The notes under the pieces: model-generated | The model's input: only the letters and a program-made list of their open reading frames with translations | What the model was told of the DNA's origin: nothing | The model's database searches: none | NCBI RefSeq assembly: GCF_026168515.1 | Contig: NZ_CP093443.1 | Coordinates: forward strand, 2,418,001-2,482,000 | DNA from: Brevibacterium spongiae | GTDB taxonomy: Bacteria > Actinomycetota > Actinomycetes > Actinomycetales > Brevibacteriaceae | DNA length: 64,000 nt | Direction: 5' to 3' | Shown: one piece after another, positions 1 through 8,969 of the stretch | Position numbering within the stretch: position 1 is the stretch's first letter | Layout of the letters: each line of letters opens with the position of its first letter | Position numbers and translations under genes: made by a program

Positions 1-600
1 CCGAAGACCCAGTCGGCGATGCTCGAGTGCATGGCCGAGGGACAGGCCACCATCGACGGGCAGACCTACCAGATGCCGACGCCGTTCATCGTCGTCGCCA
101 CTCAGAACCCGATCGACATGGAGGGCACCTACGCCCTGCCCGAGGCACAGCGCGACCGCTTCCTCACGAGGATCTCGCTCGGCTACCCGGCGACGAAGGA
201 CGAGGTCGATCTGCTGGATAACCAGATTCAGAACGATCCGCTCGAGACTGCGACGGCGGTGACGAACCTCGAGCAGATCACTCAGGCGCGCACCATCGTC
301 CGACATGTCTCGGCGAGCCGGGCGCTGCGCGAATACATCGTGGCGATCCTGCAGGCGACCCGCGACGATCAGGCGATCCTGCTCGGCAGCTCGCCGCGCG
401 GCGGCGTCCACCTCCTGCGGGCGGCCAAGGCCCGGGCGGCCCTGTCAGGTCGCACCTTCGCCACCCCTGACGATGTGCAGGCCCTGGCTCCGTACATCCT
501 CGCTCACCGCATCATCCCCCGCGACGGAGACGACTCCGAACTCGCAGCAGACCTCATCGGTCGGATGCTGTCCCGGGTCCCCGTCTCGACGAACCAGTGA
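1..600 (+). CDS. MoxR-family AAA+ ATPase, 5' truncated by window edge
   Basis: The frame is open from base 1 to the TGA at 598-600, so only the C-terminal 199 residues are present. Visible are the sensor-1 TQNP segment followed by EGTYALPEAQRDRF, which is the MoxR signature around the arginine finger, and the sensor-2 stretch GSSPRGGVHLLRAAKA; Walker A and B lie outside the window. MoxR ATPases act as chaperone-like partners of neighbouring DUF58 proteins. The DUF58 gene starts 4 nt after this stop and the transglutaminase-like gene follows, which is the classic three-gene order. The family call is firm; the client or substrate is unknown. Confidence 0.93.
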   Translation, partial: PKTQSAMLECMAEGQATIDGQTYQMPTPFIVVATQNPIDMEGTYALPEAQRDRFLTRISLGYPATKDEVDLLDNQIQNDPLETATAVTNLEQITQARTIVRHVSASRALREYIVAILQATRDDQAILLGSSPRGGVHLLRAAKARAALSGRTFATPDDVQALAPYILAHRIIPRDGDDSELAADLIGRMLSRVPVSTNQ

Positions 601-604
601 CCGC

Positions 605-1780
605 ATGCGACTGAGCACTTCGGGAATCATCTTCGTCCTCGCCGGGGCGGCCCTCATCATCACGGCTTACCGGTTCGCCCTGCCCGGACTGCTTCCGGCC
701 GGGCTGCTGCTGCTTGGTCTGGTCGTGCTCTCGGCACTGCTCATTCTGTGGGGCACCCGGCGCGTCTCGGTTGCCCTGAGCACCTCTCTGCACGAGGTCG
801 CACTGCCGGGCGCCCGGGACCGCTATCCGCTGGCGGCCGTGGGCAAGGAAGTCGAGATCGAGGCGCGAGTGACCAACATCGGTCAGCTCGCGATCCCGTC
901 CTCGACCATCGACTTCGTCGCCGCCGACGGCTTCGGCGACTCCACTTCCGGGGCGGTGCCGGCCTTGGCGCATAGGGCTTCGCAGACCGTGCTCACCTCG
1001 TTCACACCGCATCGGCGCGGGGTCTCCGGCGTCGAAGCGGCGCTCATCACGGTCTTCGGTCCCTTCGGACTCGTGAAGATGAAGAAGAAGGTCAGAGGGG
1101 CGTTCCCCGTCGCCGTGTCCGTTCCGCATCTGAGTGCACGCATCCCGAAGGATTCGTCGATCCGTCCCGCGCGCCTCGACGACGGAAAGGTCCGGTCCGG
1201 GCACACCACCCGTGACTTCCATACCCGCGAATATGTGCCCGGCGACGATCTGCGTCACGTGCACTGGCCCTCGACCGCGAAGTCCGGTGAGCTCATGGTC
1301 CGTCATGAGGCCGACGAGGAGACGCTGCACGCGCTCATCATCGTCGACCTCGCCGCCGACGCGGAGGCCGAAGAGCCCAGCGACCTCGAGATCGAGTTCC
1401 TGCTGGCCGCCGCGACTGCGGCCGGAACCGCATTCCTGCGAGCCGACTATGAAGTCAATGTCGTCGTCCCCGGACACCAGATCAGATTCAAAGGAGCGCG
1501 CGATATCGACAAGCTGCGACTTCTCTCCGCACTCGTCCGTCCCGGCAAGGTCGAGCTGCCCGCACATGACAACCCGAACCACATCGTCATCTGCTCCGTC
1601 GGCGATCAGCGCGGTCAGGAGCTCGCTTCGCAGTTCTCGCGGCGTGTGCCCGTGACTCTGCGCACGCTCAGCGAGATCGAGGATATGACGATGATGGGTC
1701 TCAGCGAGGACCTGCCCGAGTCGTGGACTAGCTTCGAGTCCAAGCGCAGGATCAACCGGTCGCAGGAGGTGCGCCGATGA
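605..1780 (+). CDS. DUF58 domain membrane protein
   Basis: 391 residues from an ATG 4 nt after the moxR stop; the open frame extends further upstream, but only inside moxR. Two hydrophobic segments at about residues 6-25 and 30-50 anchor the protein, and a cytoplasmic domain follows. The DUF58 core is visible as REYVPGDDLRHVHWPSTAKS near residues 210-230, followed by MVRHEADEE. Family members are usually paired with MoxR ATPases and transglutaminase-like proteins and are thought to belong to an envelope- or protein-maturation complex. The stop overlaps the next ATG by 4 nt (ATGA), implying translational coupling. The biochemical function is not established. Confidence 0.92.
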   Translation: MRLSTSGIIFVLAGAALIITAYRFALPGLLPAGLLLLGLVVLSALLILWGTRRVSVALSTSLHEVALPGARDRYPLAAVGKEVEIEARVTNIGQLAIPSSTIDFVAADGFGDSTSGAVPALAHRASQTVLTSFTPHRRGVSGVEAALITVFGPFGLVKMKKKVRGAFPVAVSVPHLSARIPKDSSIRPARLDDGKVRSGHTTRDFHTREYVPGDDLRHVHWPSTAKSGELMVRHEADEETLHALIIVDLAADAEAEEPSDLEIEFLLAAATAAGTAFLRADYEVNVVVPGHQIRFKGARDIDKLRLLSALVRPGKVELPAHDNPNHIVICSVGDQRGQELASQFSRRVPVTLRTLSEIEDMTMMGLSEDLPESWTSFESKRRINRSQEVRR

Positions 1781-4386
1781 GCCTCGATACTCCCCCGACA
1801 CGGTCGCACGGAACCTCCGCGTCCGAACCGCCGTCCCAGTCCCCCACAGGTGTGGTGTCTACGAACGATTCGAGTCCGCCGGCCGGATGGCTCGAAGCGG
1901 TCATCGTCTTCGCTGCCATGGTGCTCACCGCAGTGGCCGTCTCAGCGGTGTTCAAGGACTTCGCCTGGCTGCCGCCCGTCCTCGCCTCGGTCGCAATCGT
2001 CGTCATCGTCGGAGCCGTGTTCCGCAGCATCGCGGTGCTGCGCTCGAGCGGCACCGCGGTCATCGCCCAGTGCGCGGCCGGACTCATCGCGGTCTTCGTC
2101 GTCTGCGCGCAGGGCACTCTGCTGCTCGGCTTCGTTCCCACGGGCAGTTCGTTCGGGAAGGTCATCGACCAGCTCTCCGCCGGTGTCAGCGATCTCTATG
2201 CGACCGCTCCCCCGGCTGCGAGCACTCCCGGCTTCACCGCGATGCTCACAATCGCGTTCACCCTCATCACGATCCTCATCGACGGCCTCGTCGCCGACCT
2301 GCGGGCCCCGAAGGTCGGCGGTGTGCTGCTGCTCGTGCTCTGGATGATCCCCGTGTACTTCGCCGCTCAGGAGGTGAAGTGGTGGCATATCGTCGCGATC
2401 CTCGCGGCCTTCCTGCTGCTCATGCTCAGCCCGTATCTGCCGGCCACGCGCTGGCGCGGAGGACTGACAGCGGTGCTCGCCGGTGCGCTGGCTCTGGCGA
2501 TCGGCCTCGGCCTGCCTCTGGCGCTGCCGCCGGTGCCGACTCTGCCCGACCGGGCGTCGAAGGGCCAGGGCGACCTGACCGTGACGAACCCGTTCCTCAA
2601 TCTGCGGCAGAACCTCGGCGACCGTGACGATGCGACGCTGTTCAGCTATCAGACCACGGCCGAGGACCCAGATCCGGTCCGGCTGACGTCGATCGACGAC
2701 TTCGACGGGGAGAACTGGGCACCGAGTCCGTTCAGCCTCGATCCCTTCGCGATCGCCACCGATGGGATGCCCTGGCCCGAGGGCATGCCGCGGAAAGCGA
2801 ACTATCAGGAAGAGACCATCGACGTCGTAGTCGGCGCCGACTACGACCAGCAGTACCTTCCGTCTCCCTATGCCCCGCAGCGGCCCGAGGGCCTCGACCG
2901 TCGGTGGATCTTCGACGAGAAGACGCTGACCGTGGTGGGCAATGGTGAGAAGACCGGTGGCCTTGAGTATTCGATGAACTACCTGTCGCCGAATCCCGAC
3001 GTCAAGGACCTACAGTCCGCGACTCCGGTGGACAAGGGCGACTTCGACACCGAGCTCGAGGTGCCCGATTCCCTGCCGACGAGTGTCAGCGAGACTGCGG
3101 AGCGGGTCACCGCCGATGCTGAGAATCAGTGGGAAGCGGCGGTGCTGCTGCAGGCGTACTTCCGCAGCGGCGATTTCGAGTACTCCCTCGATGCCCCGGA
3201 GCGGGCCAGCGGAGATGCGATCTCGGACTTCCTCGCGGACAAGAAGGGCTACTGCGTCCAGTTCTCCTCGGCGATGACGATCATGGCCCGGACCATGGGG
3301 ATTCCGGCACGCATCGGTGTCGGCTTCGCCGGTGGGGACAAGTCCGACGGTGGATTCGACGTGAGCATGCAGGATTCGCATGCCTGGCCGGAGCTCTACT
3401 TCGAGGGCGCAGGGTGGATCCGCTTCGAACCCACTCCTGGTGGGCCTGCCGGCGATCCGCCCGAGTGGACGTTGGCCAGTGGGGCGAATCAGGAGGACAC
3501 CGACGAGTCCGAGTCGGCGAGCCCGAGTGAAGAACCAACCGAGGAGACCTCTGCTGCCGGAGGCGAGGAATCCGAGGCCGGCGATGAGGAGACGAGTACT
3601 CAGGCTGCCGAACCGGCAGGGGCCGCCCTGACCACCTACGTGTGGATCGGCGTCTTCATCCTCGCCGTGCTGCTGTTGGCGGCGATTCCCGCGATCTGGC
3701 GCTCGATCCTGCGTTCGCGTCGGACGAAGGATCCGCATGACCTCGAGGCGATCTGGACCGAGGTGCGCGCCCTGTCCACGGACTATGGGCAGAGCCTGGA
3801 TCCGAGCCGGACGCTGCGCTTCAACGAACTCGTGCTCGCCGGAGCCGTGCCCTCGGCCGGTGCCGACGGTGCGTCGGGTGGCGCCGGTTCGAGCGCTTCC
3901 GGTGCGGCGGGTGCGGCGCCTTCCGGCAGCGCGGGCCCTGTCCCCGTCGAGGTGGATCCCGAGACCGGGGAACCGGTCCGCAAGTCCGCCGCCGAGGTGG
4001 CTGCCGGTGCTCCCGCCGGCGGAAGTTCCGCCGGTGCGGGTGGTGGTACCGATTCCGCAGATGCTGCAGGGACCGCTGGTGCCGCATCGGGGCCTGCAGG
4101 AGCGGCAGGTCCGGCTGCGGCCGACCGTGCCGACGAGCGGCTGAATCGTCTGCGTCGTCCGGCGCCGAACGAACCGGATGCTCAGCGCCGTGATGATTCC
4201 GCGCTGTCGGCGTTCGTCGATGCTCTTGAGGCGAAGCGGTATGGTGCCGCGGCCGAGTCGCTCGACGATTCCGAAGTGCGTGCGCTCATCGACGAAGTGG
4301 GCACGGACCTGTCCGAACGGGCGACACCGGGCAACCGGATCTCCGCGAAGATCTGGCCTGCCAGCCTCTTCAATCCCCCGCGCTGA
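1777..4386 (+). CDS. TgpA-like transglutaminase-domain membrane protein
   Basis: 869 residues. Six or seven hydrophobic segments fill the first ~245 residues, then an extracytoplasmic region carries a transglutaminase-like core. The likely catalytic Cys493 lies in KGYCVQFSSAM and His535 in DSHAWPEL; the third position is Glu551 (RFEPTPGG) where many relatives have Asp. An acidic Ser/Glu linker precedes another membrane helix (about residues 615-640), and the cytoplasmic tail holds a long Gly/Ala/Ser/Pro-rich linker before an Arg/Asp-rich end. The order moxR-DUF58-tgpA is widespread in bacteria. True cross-linking activity is unproven; a peptidase-like or structural role is also possible. It ends in front of a strong hairpin. 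Confidence 0.9.
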   Translation: MSLDTPPTRSHGTSASEPPSQSPTGVVSTNDSSPPAGWLEAVIVFAAMVLTAVAVSAVFKDFAWLPPVLASVAIVVIVGAVFRSIAVLRSSGTAVIAQCAAGLIAVFVVCAQGTLLLGFVPTGSSFGKVIDQLSAGVSDLYATAPPAASTPGFTAMLTIAFTLITILIDGLVADLRAPKVGGVLLLVLWMIPVYFAAQEVKWWHIVAILAAFLLLMLSPYLPATRWRGGLTAVLAGALALAIGLGLPLALPPVPTLPDRASKGQGDLTVTNPFLNLRQNLGDRDDATLFSYQTTAEDPDPVRLTSIDDFDGENWAPSPFSLDPFAIATDGMPWPEGMPRKANYQEETIDVVVGADYDQQYLPSPYAPQRPEGLDRRWIFDEKTLTVVGNGEKTGGLEYSMNYLSPNPDVKDLQSATPVDKGDFDTELEVPDSLPTSVSETAERVTADAENQWEAAVLLQAYFRSGDFEYSLDAPERASGDAISDFLADKKGYCVQFSSAMTIMARTMGIPARIGVGFAGGDKSDGGFDVSMQDSHAWPELYFEGAGWIRFEPTPGGPAGDPPEWTLASGANQEDTDESESASPSEEPTEETSAAGGEESEAGDEETSTQAAEPAGAALTTYVWIGVFILAVLLLAAIPAIWRSILRSRRTKDPHDLEAIWTEVRALSTDYGQSLDPSRTLRFNELVLAGAVPSAGADGASGGAGSSASGAAGAAPSGSAGPVPVEVDPETGEPVRKSAAEVAAGAPAGGSSAGAGGGTDSADAAGTAGAASGPAGAAGPAAADRADERLNRLRRPAPNEPDAQRRDDSALSAFVDALEAKRYGAAAESLDDSEVRALIDEVGTDLSERATPGNRISAKIWPASLFNPPR

Positions 4387-4402
4387 CTGCGGAGAAGCAC
4401 AG

Positions 4403-4433
4403 AAGGAGGCGGTCCCTCACGGGCCGCCTCCTT
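4403..4433. terminator. Bidirectional hairpin terminator between tgpA and DUF218 gene
   Basis: Ten-base-pair perfect stem (4403-4412 with 4424-4433), extended internally by a CCC/GGG pairing around a TCAC loop with one bulged T. It lies 17 nt after the tgpA stop and about 160 nt beyond the stop of the convergent gene. There is no long T run. Confidence 0.7.
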
Positions 4434-4480
4434 CGACATTCACACGCCGCCACAACGGCGTTCACAGGTCGACTTCAGCC

Positions 4481-4600
4481 CGCCCTCGCGCTCAGCCCAC
4501 CCGTCCTCGGCTCGGCCCACCCGTCCTCGGCTCGGCCCGCCCGTCCTCGGCTCGGCCCGCCCGTCCTGGCCCTCTGCCCGTCCACTGGCACTCAGCCGAC
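4481..4600. repeat. 20-bp tandem repeat after the DUF218 gene
   Basis: Three near-identical 20-bp units (4501-4520, 4521-4540, 4541-4560; CCGTCCTCGGCTCGGCCCAC, with one A/G change at position 19) flanked by weaker copies on both sides. Bases 4591-4610, which contain the DUF218 stop codon and last codons, match 4491-4510 at 16 of 20 positions, so the array looks like repeated copies of the gene's own 3' end. Confidence 0.8.
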
Positions 4601-5302
4601 CCGTGCCCGTTTCGAACGATCGAGTTCCCGCAGGGCAAGCAGTCCCCTGACCGCTGCGATCGGTTTGACGACGGGCTGCTCCCCGAACCGATAGTCGCCG
4701 CCTCGCACGAGGCGACGGGCCAGGTCGGGTCTCAGCTGCCAGAGGTGATCACGGGCCTTCTCTGCATGATGAGCGTTCGACACGATGCTGATCGTCGAGT
4801 CGGGTCTCAGCTCCTCGTCGATGAGCGGGATGGCATTGACGATGTTCTGCCATGTCGTCATGCTCTGAGTCTCGAGGAGGATCCTGCCGGTGAAGCCCAG
4901 TTCCTCACGCGCGAAGCGTTCGAGGATCCTCGCTTCCGGCGTCTGCCCGCCGACAGCTCCTCCGCAGAGGATGAGCACGGCTGAGCGTGTCTGTGAGTCG
5001 ATGGTGCGCAGTCCGGCACGCACACGGAACCGATTGATGCCGTTGGCTCGCTCACCCCGGTTCCGGTAGCCGAGCACCACGATGATCCGGCCACCACCGC
5101 TCATGCCCCGACCATCTCCGGGCCGCACATCCCCGGCCCGGACGTGTCCCGGACCGCCGCTGCTCAGTCCGGTGCCTCCGAGTCGGCGATGACTCGAGGT
5201 CCAGTGCGTGTATTCGGCGAAGGCGATCACCGACGCGAGAGCAGCGCCGGCCAGACCGGCACAGGCGATTCCAACAGGCAATGAAAAAGGCACCCTCAGC
5301 AT
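4592..5302 (-). CDS. YdcF/SanA-like DUF218 membrane protein
   Basis: 236 residues with one N-terminal hydrophobic segment (about residues 8-29) and a DUF218 domain: VVLGYRNRG near residue 75, CGGAVGGQTPEA with the conserved acidic residue near 115, and ETQSMTTWQN near 145. DUF218 proteins of the SanA/YdcF type are linked to envelope barrier function; their chemistry is poorly defined. The ATG used here lies inside the loop of the terminator hairpin of the upstream DUF3040 gene, so the real start may be the GTG three codons downstream or another internal codon, and expression may depend on read-through. Identity of the domain is clear, the start is not. Confidence 0.8.
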   Translation of the reverse strand: MLRVPFSLPVGIACAGLAGAALASVIAFAEYTHWTSSHRRLGGTGLSSGGPGHVRAGDVRPGDGRGMSGGGRIIVVLGYRNRGERANGINRFRVRAGLRTIDSQTRSAVLILCGGAVGGQTPEARILERFAREELGFTGRILLETQSMTTWQNIVNAIPLIDEELRPDSTISIVSNAHHAEKARDHLWQLRPDLARRLVRGGDYRFGEQPVVKPIAAVRGLLALRELDRSKRARVG

Positions 5303-5313
5303 GAGAGTGCCTT
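5287..5313 (-). terminator. Rho-independent terminator of the DUF3040 gene
   Basis: On the minus strand AAGGCAC pairs with GTGCCTT (seven base pairs), then a mismatch and CTC/GAG, and the stem runs directly into TTTTT. It lies 17 nt after the DUF3040 stop. The loop contains the ATG proposed for the next gene. Confidence 0.75.
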
Positions 5314-5330
5314 GATCGTGGGGACCGGAG

Positions 5331-5738
5331 TCATTCGCCGCGCTGGCGCTTTTCCCACCGGTCTTCGATCCGGCTCATGAAGCCGGCATTGCCCTTCGAA
5401 TTCGACTTCGCTCCGACGCTGCGGTCTTCGGTCTGCGTCGAGTGGATGTGACCGGGGCGACTGAACGCCCAGTACATTCCGGCGACCATGAGACCGAACC
5501 CGACGACGCCGAGAGCGATCCACCAGGTCGAGTCGGACACGAGCGAGATCGCGAGGATCGTCGCGGCGAGTCCGGCCAGAGCGACGAGGATGCCGAGGAC
5601 GAAGCGCTTGGCGGAGATTCCCGGACCCGTTGCCGCGGCCTGGGTTTCCGAGATATTGCGTGCGAATCGAGGGTCTTCACTGCGCAGCTGCTTCTCCAGT
5701 TGATCCAACAGCTGCTGTTCGTGATCGGAGAGTGGCAT
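5331..5738 (-). CDS. DUF3040 membrane protein
   Basis: 135 residues. The start MPLSDHEQQLLDQLEKQL is the hallmark of the actinobacterial DUF3040 family, followed by two hydrophobic helices at about residues 45-65 and 70-90 and a basic C-terminal tail. These small membrane proteins are usually found beside the division and cell-wall cluster in Actinobacteria and have no assigned function. A GGGGG ribosome-binding sequence precedes the ATG by seven bases. A TATGAT -10 element lies about 38 nt upstream, and a terminator follows, so the gene can be monocistronic. Confidence 0.9.
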   Translation of the reverse strand: MPLSDHEQQLLDQLEKQLRSEDPRFARNISETQAAATGPGISAKRFVLGILVALAGLAATILAISLVSDSTWWIALGVVGFGLMVAGMYWAFSRPGHIHSTQTEDRSVGAKSNSKGNAGFMSRIEDRWEKRQRGE

Positions 5739-5775
5739 CTCGAACCCCCGTTTCCCTACTCAAGTCTTTCATCCA

Positions 5776-5781
5776 ATCATA
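5776..5781 (-). promoter_or_regulatory. Probable -10 element of the DUF3040 promoter
   Basis: TATGAT on the minus strand, 38 nt upstream of the DUF3040 ATG. The -35 region is weak (T-rich, no good TTGACA match), so this rests on the -10 and position. Confidence 0.4.
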
Positions 5782-5869
5782 GTCTCTGAGCCCCGAAAAA
5801 ACATCTCGGGGGCCCTTGATCGCCCGGATTCTCACGGGGTCTTCAGACTATGTTCCACCTCACCACCCG

Positions 5870-7105
5870 TCAGGGCTCCTGCCGCTTGCGCAGAAGTGAG
5901 GCCTGCGAGATCGCTTCGGTCCCGAAGCGCCGCCTGACCTCGTCGAGTGCCACCTCTGCTTCCCGCCCCGAATGTTCGGGTTCATCCAAGGTGGCCTGCC
6001 GTCCTGTGACGGCGAAGTCGTTGAGGCCCGCCGCCCGCACCCCGAGCAGCCTGACCCCCTGTGTCCGCTGTTCCCGCAGTTTGCGCATCGCCGGCCGCAG
6101 CGCCTCGTACATCTCCCGGGCCAGATCGGTCGGCGCAGACAGCGTGACCGAACGCGACAGGGTGGTGAAATCGCCGAGCCGGTACTTCAGGCCCAGAGTC
6201 GTCGCCACCTTCCCTTCGGCCCGCACCCGATAGGCGACCTTGTCCGCGAGACGCAGCAGCTCGTGGTCGAGCACGTCCACGTCCCAGATGTCCTCACCGA
6301 AGGTATTCTCGGCGCTGATCGAGTGCTCCTTGGCCTGCCGATCGAAGCCGTGCGAGTCGAGGCCGTGGGCGGCTCGCCACAGGTGATGGCCGTGCGCGCC
6401 GAAGACACGTGCCGCCCAATCCTCGTCGACTGCGGCGAGGTCGCCGATGAGTCGGATGCCGTAGCGGGAGAAGCCCTCCCGGGTCTTCTCCCCCACCCCG
6501 GGCAGGGCTTCGATGGGCATCGGGTCGAGGAACTCCTGGGTCTTCGCCAAGGGGACGAGCAGCTGTCCGTTGGGCTTCGCCCGCGTCGAGGCGAGTTTCG
6601 CCACGACCTGGCTGCCCGCAATGCCCACCGAGGCGCTCAGCCCTGTGCGTTCCTGGATCTGTGCCCTCAGCCGGGTGGTGATCTCCACCGGTGAGCCGAG
6701 CCGGCGCACTGCGCCGGAGACGTCGACATAGGCTTCGTCGACGCTGACCTGGCGGACGTCCGGGGTGACCTCGGCCACGAGGTCGAAGACTTGGCGGGAG
6801 AAGGACGAATACAGGCCATGGGACGGCGGGATCACCTCGGCGATGGGGCACAGATTCATCGCTCGGGACATCGGCATGGCCGCGTGGACCCCGAATTCGC
6901 GGGCTTCGTAGCTGGCGGAGACGACGACGCCGCGACCGCTGCGACCCCCGACGATGACGGGTCGGCCGAGGAGGTGGGGGCGGCTGAGCAGCTCCACGGA
7001 GACGAAGAACGAGTCCATGTCGAGGTGGAGCATCGTGGCACCGGAGTCGTCGGTGCCCAGTCGGCTGAGGTCACCTCCGGATCGTGCCAGCTGCTTCCGA
7101 CTCAT
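5870..7105 (-). CDS. dinB: DNA polymerase IV (Y-family, DinB)
   Basis: 411 residues from the ATG at 7105 (MSRKQLARSGG...); longer upstream reading is Arg-rich antisense noise. The palm motif HLDMDSFFVSVE near residue 30 and SVDEAYVDVSGA near residue 125 carry the catalytic acidic residues; GLSASVGIAGSQVVAKLAST follows, then the helix-hairpin-helix LPGVGEKTREGF and a little-finger domain with KEHSISAENTFGED. The C-terminus is RKRQEP. Y-family polymerases bypass lesions during translesion synthesis. No LexA-type box is visible in the 60-bp divergent promoter region; a 15-bp inverted repeat lies there instead. Confidence 0.96.
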   Translation of the reverse strand: MSRKQLARSGGDLSRLGTDDSGATMLHLDMDSFFVSVELLSRPHLLGRPVIVGGRSGRGVVVSASYEAREFGVHAAMPMSRAMNLCPIAEVIPPSHGLYSSFSRQVFDLVAEVTPDVRQVSVDEAYVDVSGAVRRLGSPVEITTRLRAQIQERTGLSASVGIAGSQVVAKLASTRAKPNGQLLVPLAKTQEFLDPMPIEALPGVGEKTREGFSRYGIRLIGDLAAVDEDWAARVFGAHGHHLWRAAHGLDSHGFDRQAKEHSISAENTFGEDIWDVDVLDHELLRLADKVAYRVRAEGKVATTLGLKYRLGDFTTLSRSVTLSAPTDLAREMYEALRPAMRKLREQRTQGVRLLGVRAAGLNDFAVTGRQATLDEPEHSGREAEVALDEVRRRFGTEAISQASLLRKRQEP

Positions 7106-7129
7106 CGCCTGCCCCTCGCGCTTGTTCCT

Positions 7130-7144
7130 TTCGGCTCCGCCGAA
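7130..7144. promoter_or_regulatory. Inverted repeat between dinB and the lipoprotein gene
   Basis: TTCGGC-TCC-GCCGAA is a perfect six-base inverted repeat with a 3-base centre, located in the 60 bp separating two divergent starts. It could be an operator or a short RNA hairpin; no matching regulator is identified. Confidence 0.4.
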
Positions 7145-7165
7145 CAGTCCAGGTACTCTTGAAGC

Positions 7166-7711
7166 ATGGTATCGCGCACCGCTGTCATGACACTGCCCAT
7201 CGCCGCCGCTCTGGCCCTCGCGGGCTGTTCGGGAGCCGATGCGGGAACGGCCGAATCGACCCCGTCGGCCGAACAGACCACTGCCGCTCAGGCGAGCCCG
7301 ACGGACTCTGAGACCGCATCGTCCGAAGCCTCCGAGGAGGCCACCGGTCAGGATCCCAACGCTTCGAGCGACGTGAAGGATCTGCCTGACTACGTCAAGC
7401 CGTATCCCGATTCGGAGGTGCTCTCGGCGTCGATCGTCAAGGCCCACAACGACAAGGACGAGAAGAAGCCCGAGCAGGTCAGCCTCGTCGTCCGCGCGAA
7501 GGCCGAGGCCAAGGACGTCTTCGAGTACTACGACACAGAACTCGGCAAGGCCGACTTCGAAACCTTCGGCGATGAGGTGAAGACGAAGAGCGGCAGCGTG
7601 CAGAACTTCAAGCACAAGGACAATGACAGCGTCCTCGTCGTCACCGTGGCCGAGGACTCCTCCGATAAGTCGCAGTCGATCGTCACCGTCGGCGGAAACA
7701 TCGTTCCATGA
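7166..7711 (+). CDS. Small secreted lipoprotein, function unknown
   Basis: 181 residues with a lipoprotein signal: hydrophobic stretch then lipobox LALAGC, predicted Cys at about residue 20. A Ser/Thr/Glu/Ala-rich linker (to about residue 60) leads to a small mixed domain with YVKPYPDSEVLSAS and VVTVAEDSSDKSQS. The pattern resembles small surface domains that bind or shield other envelope components, but I do not recognise the family. An alternative start is the ATG at codon 8. The stop overlaps the polyprenyl synthetase ATG by 4 nt (ATGA), so the two are coupled. Confidence 0.75.
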   Translation: MVSRTAVMTLPIAAALALAGCSGADAGTAESTPSAEQTTAAQASPTDSETASSEASEEATGQDPNASSDVKDLPDYVKPYPDSEVLSASIVKAHNDKDEKKPEQVSLVVRAKAEAKDVFEYYDTELGKADFETFGDEVKTKSGSVQNFKHKDNDSVLVVTVAEDSSDKSQSIVTVGGNIVP

Positions 7712-8934
7712 CGGATGACACTTCGATGACGCCGGGTGAGAACTCGGCGCCGGCTTCGACCGACCTGCCCGGGCTCGTGGAGGACCTCGACTCCGCTGAG
7801 ACCGTCTCCGCCGCCGTCTCGGCACAGCTCGAGTCGTTCCTGGCAGAGAAGGCCGCCGAGTTCGAGTCCGTCTCCCCCGATGCCGATGCCATCGGCGAAG
7901 CGCTCATCGCGTTCACCCGCGGCGGCAAACGCATCCGCCCCGTCCTCCTGTGGTGGGGTTTCCAGCTCGCCGGCGGAGATACTTCGAATGCCGACACCGA
8001 GGTGGTCACAGGTTTGGCGCAGGCCGCCGGGTCGCTCGAGCTGCTGCACGCGGCCGCGCTCATCCACGACGACCTCATCGACAACTCGGACACACGTCGC
8101 GGCCACCCCTCGCTCCACAGGCAGTTCGAGGCCCGGCACGCAGAGTCCGGTTTGCACGGCGACGGAGCGTCCTTCGGCGTGTCCACCTCGATCGTCATCG
8201 GCGATATCTGTCTGGCGCTGAGCGAGGAGCTGTTCGAGCGTTCGCAGGACGTCTTGGGCCACACCCGCCTGGCTCGCGAGCTGCGGGCGACCATCCGCCG
8301 CGATGTCATGGTCGGTCAGTACCTCGATGTCCTCGCCGAGGTGATCCCCCTCGATGACGAGCGGATCGCCGAGCGTGCGTGGGAGGTCCTGAGCTTCAAG
8401 TCAGCGAAGTATTCGGTCGAGCAGCCCCTGCTCCTCGGTGCGGCTCTGGCCGGCGCCGGTGAGGGTCTGCTCGCTGAGGTCTCGGACTTCGGGCTGCCGC
8501 TGGGGCAGGCGTTCCAGCTGCGCGACGATGTGCTCGGCATCGCCGGTGACCCTCAAGCAACGGGCAAACCGGCAGGTGATGACATCAGAGAGGGCAAGCG
8601 GACGGTGCTCATCGCCGAGACCGCGGCGCGGATCTCGCCTGACCAGTTCGCTGTCCTCGCGGCACGACTGGGCGATCCGGACCTCTCCGATGCGCACGTG
8701 GCCGAATGCGTGGACATGATCACAGCTTCGGGCGGCTTGGACGCCGTCGAAGGGTTCATCGCCGAAAAGCACGCGAAGGCCGCCGCGGTCGTCGAATCCT
8801 GGGCCGGTGCTTCGACCCCGGCTGGTGGCGCGGCGGGTGCCGCGGCGGGTGCCGCGGCGAGTGTGCGCATCGGCACTGCCGCCCGTGACCGCCTCAAGAA
8901 GTTCGCACGGGCTCTGAGCTACCGCACGAGCTGA
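7708..8934 (+). CDS. Polyprenyl diphosphate synthase (trans-isoprenyl, IdsA/GrcC type)
   Basis: 408 residues. GGKRIRPVLLWWG near residue 72, the first aspartate-rich motif in IHDDLIDNSDTRRG near residue 115, VGQYLDV near 205, the second aspartate-rich motif QLRDDVLGIAGD near 275 and GDDIREGKRTVL near 295 define an all-trans polyprenyl synthase that condenses isopentenyl diphosphate onto an allylic primer. Product chain length (menaquinone side chain or carotenoid precursor) cannot be read from this alone. The C-terminus carries an Ala/Gly repeat (AGGAAGAAAGAAAS). The position next to the Rv2175c-like and kinase genes mirrors mycobacterial idsA2. Confidence 0.94.
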   Translation: MTDDTSMTPGENSAPASTDLPGLVEDLDSAETVSAAVSAQLESFLAEKAAEFESVSPDADAIGEALIAFTRGGKRIRPVLLWWGFQLAGGDTSNADTEVVTGLAQAAGSLELLHAAALIHDDLIDNSDTRRGHPSLHRQFEARHAESGLHGDGASFGVSTSIVIGDICLALSEELFERSQDVLGHTRLARELRATIRRDVMVGQYLDVLAEVIPLDDERIAERAWEVLSFKSAKYSVEQPLLLGAALAGAGEGLLAEVSDFGLPLGQAFQLRDDVLGIAGDPQATGKPAGDDIREGKRTVLIAETAARISPDQFAVLAARLGDPDLSDAHVAECVDMITASGGLDAVEGFIAEKHAKAAAVVESWAGASTPAGGAAGAAAGAAASVRIGTAARDRLKKFARALSYRTS

Positions 8935-8969
8935 TCAGACTTCAGCCTCTGGACACGACGCCCCAGAGC

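Noticed and set aside
554-1801. Long minus-strand reading frame opposite DUF58 and moxR
   Set aside because: Antisense to well-conserved coding sequence, Arg/Gly/Asp-rich composition and no domain; a GC-rich shadow.
4178-4984. Plus-strand frame running from inside tgpA across the terminator
   Set aside because: Out of frame with tgpA, opposite to DUF218 and without start signals.
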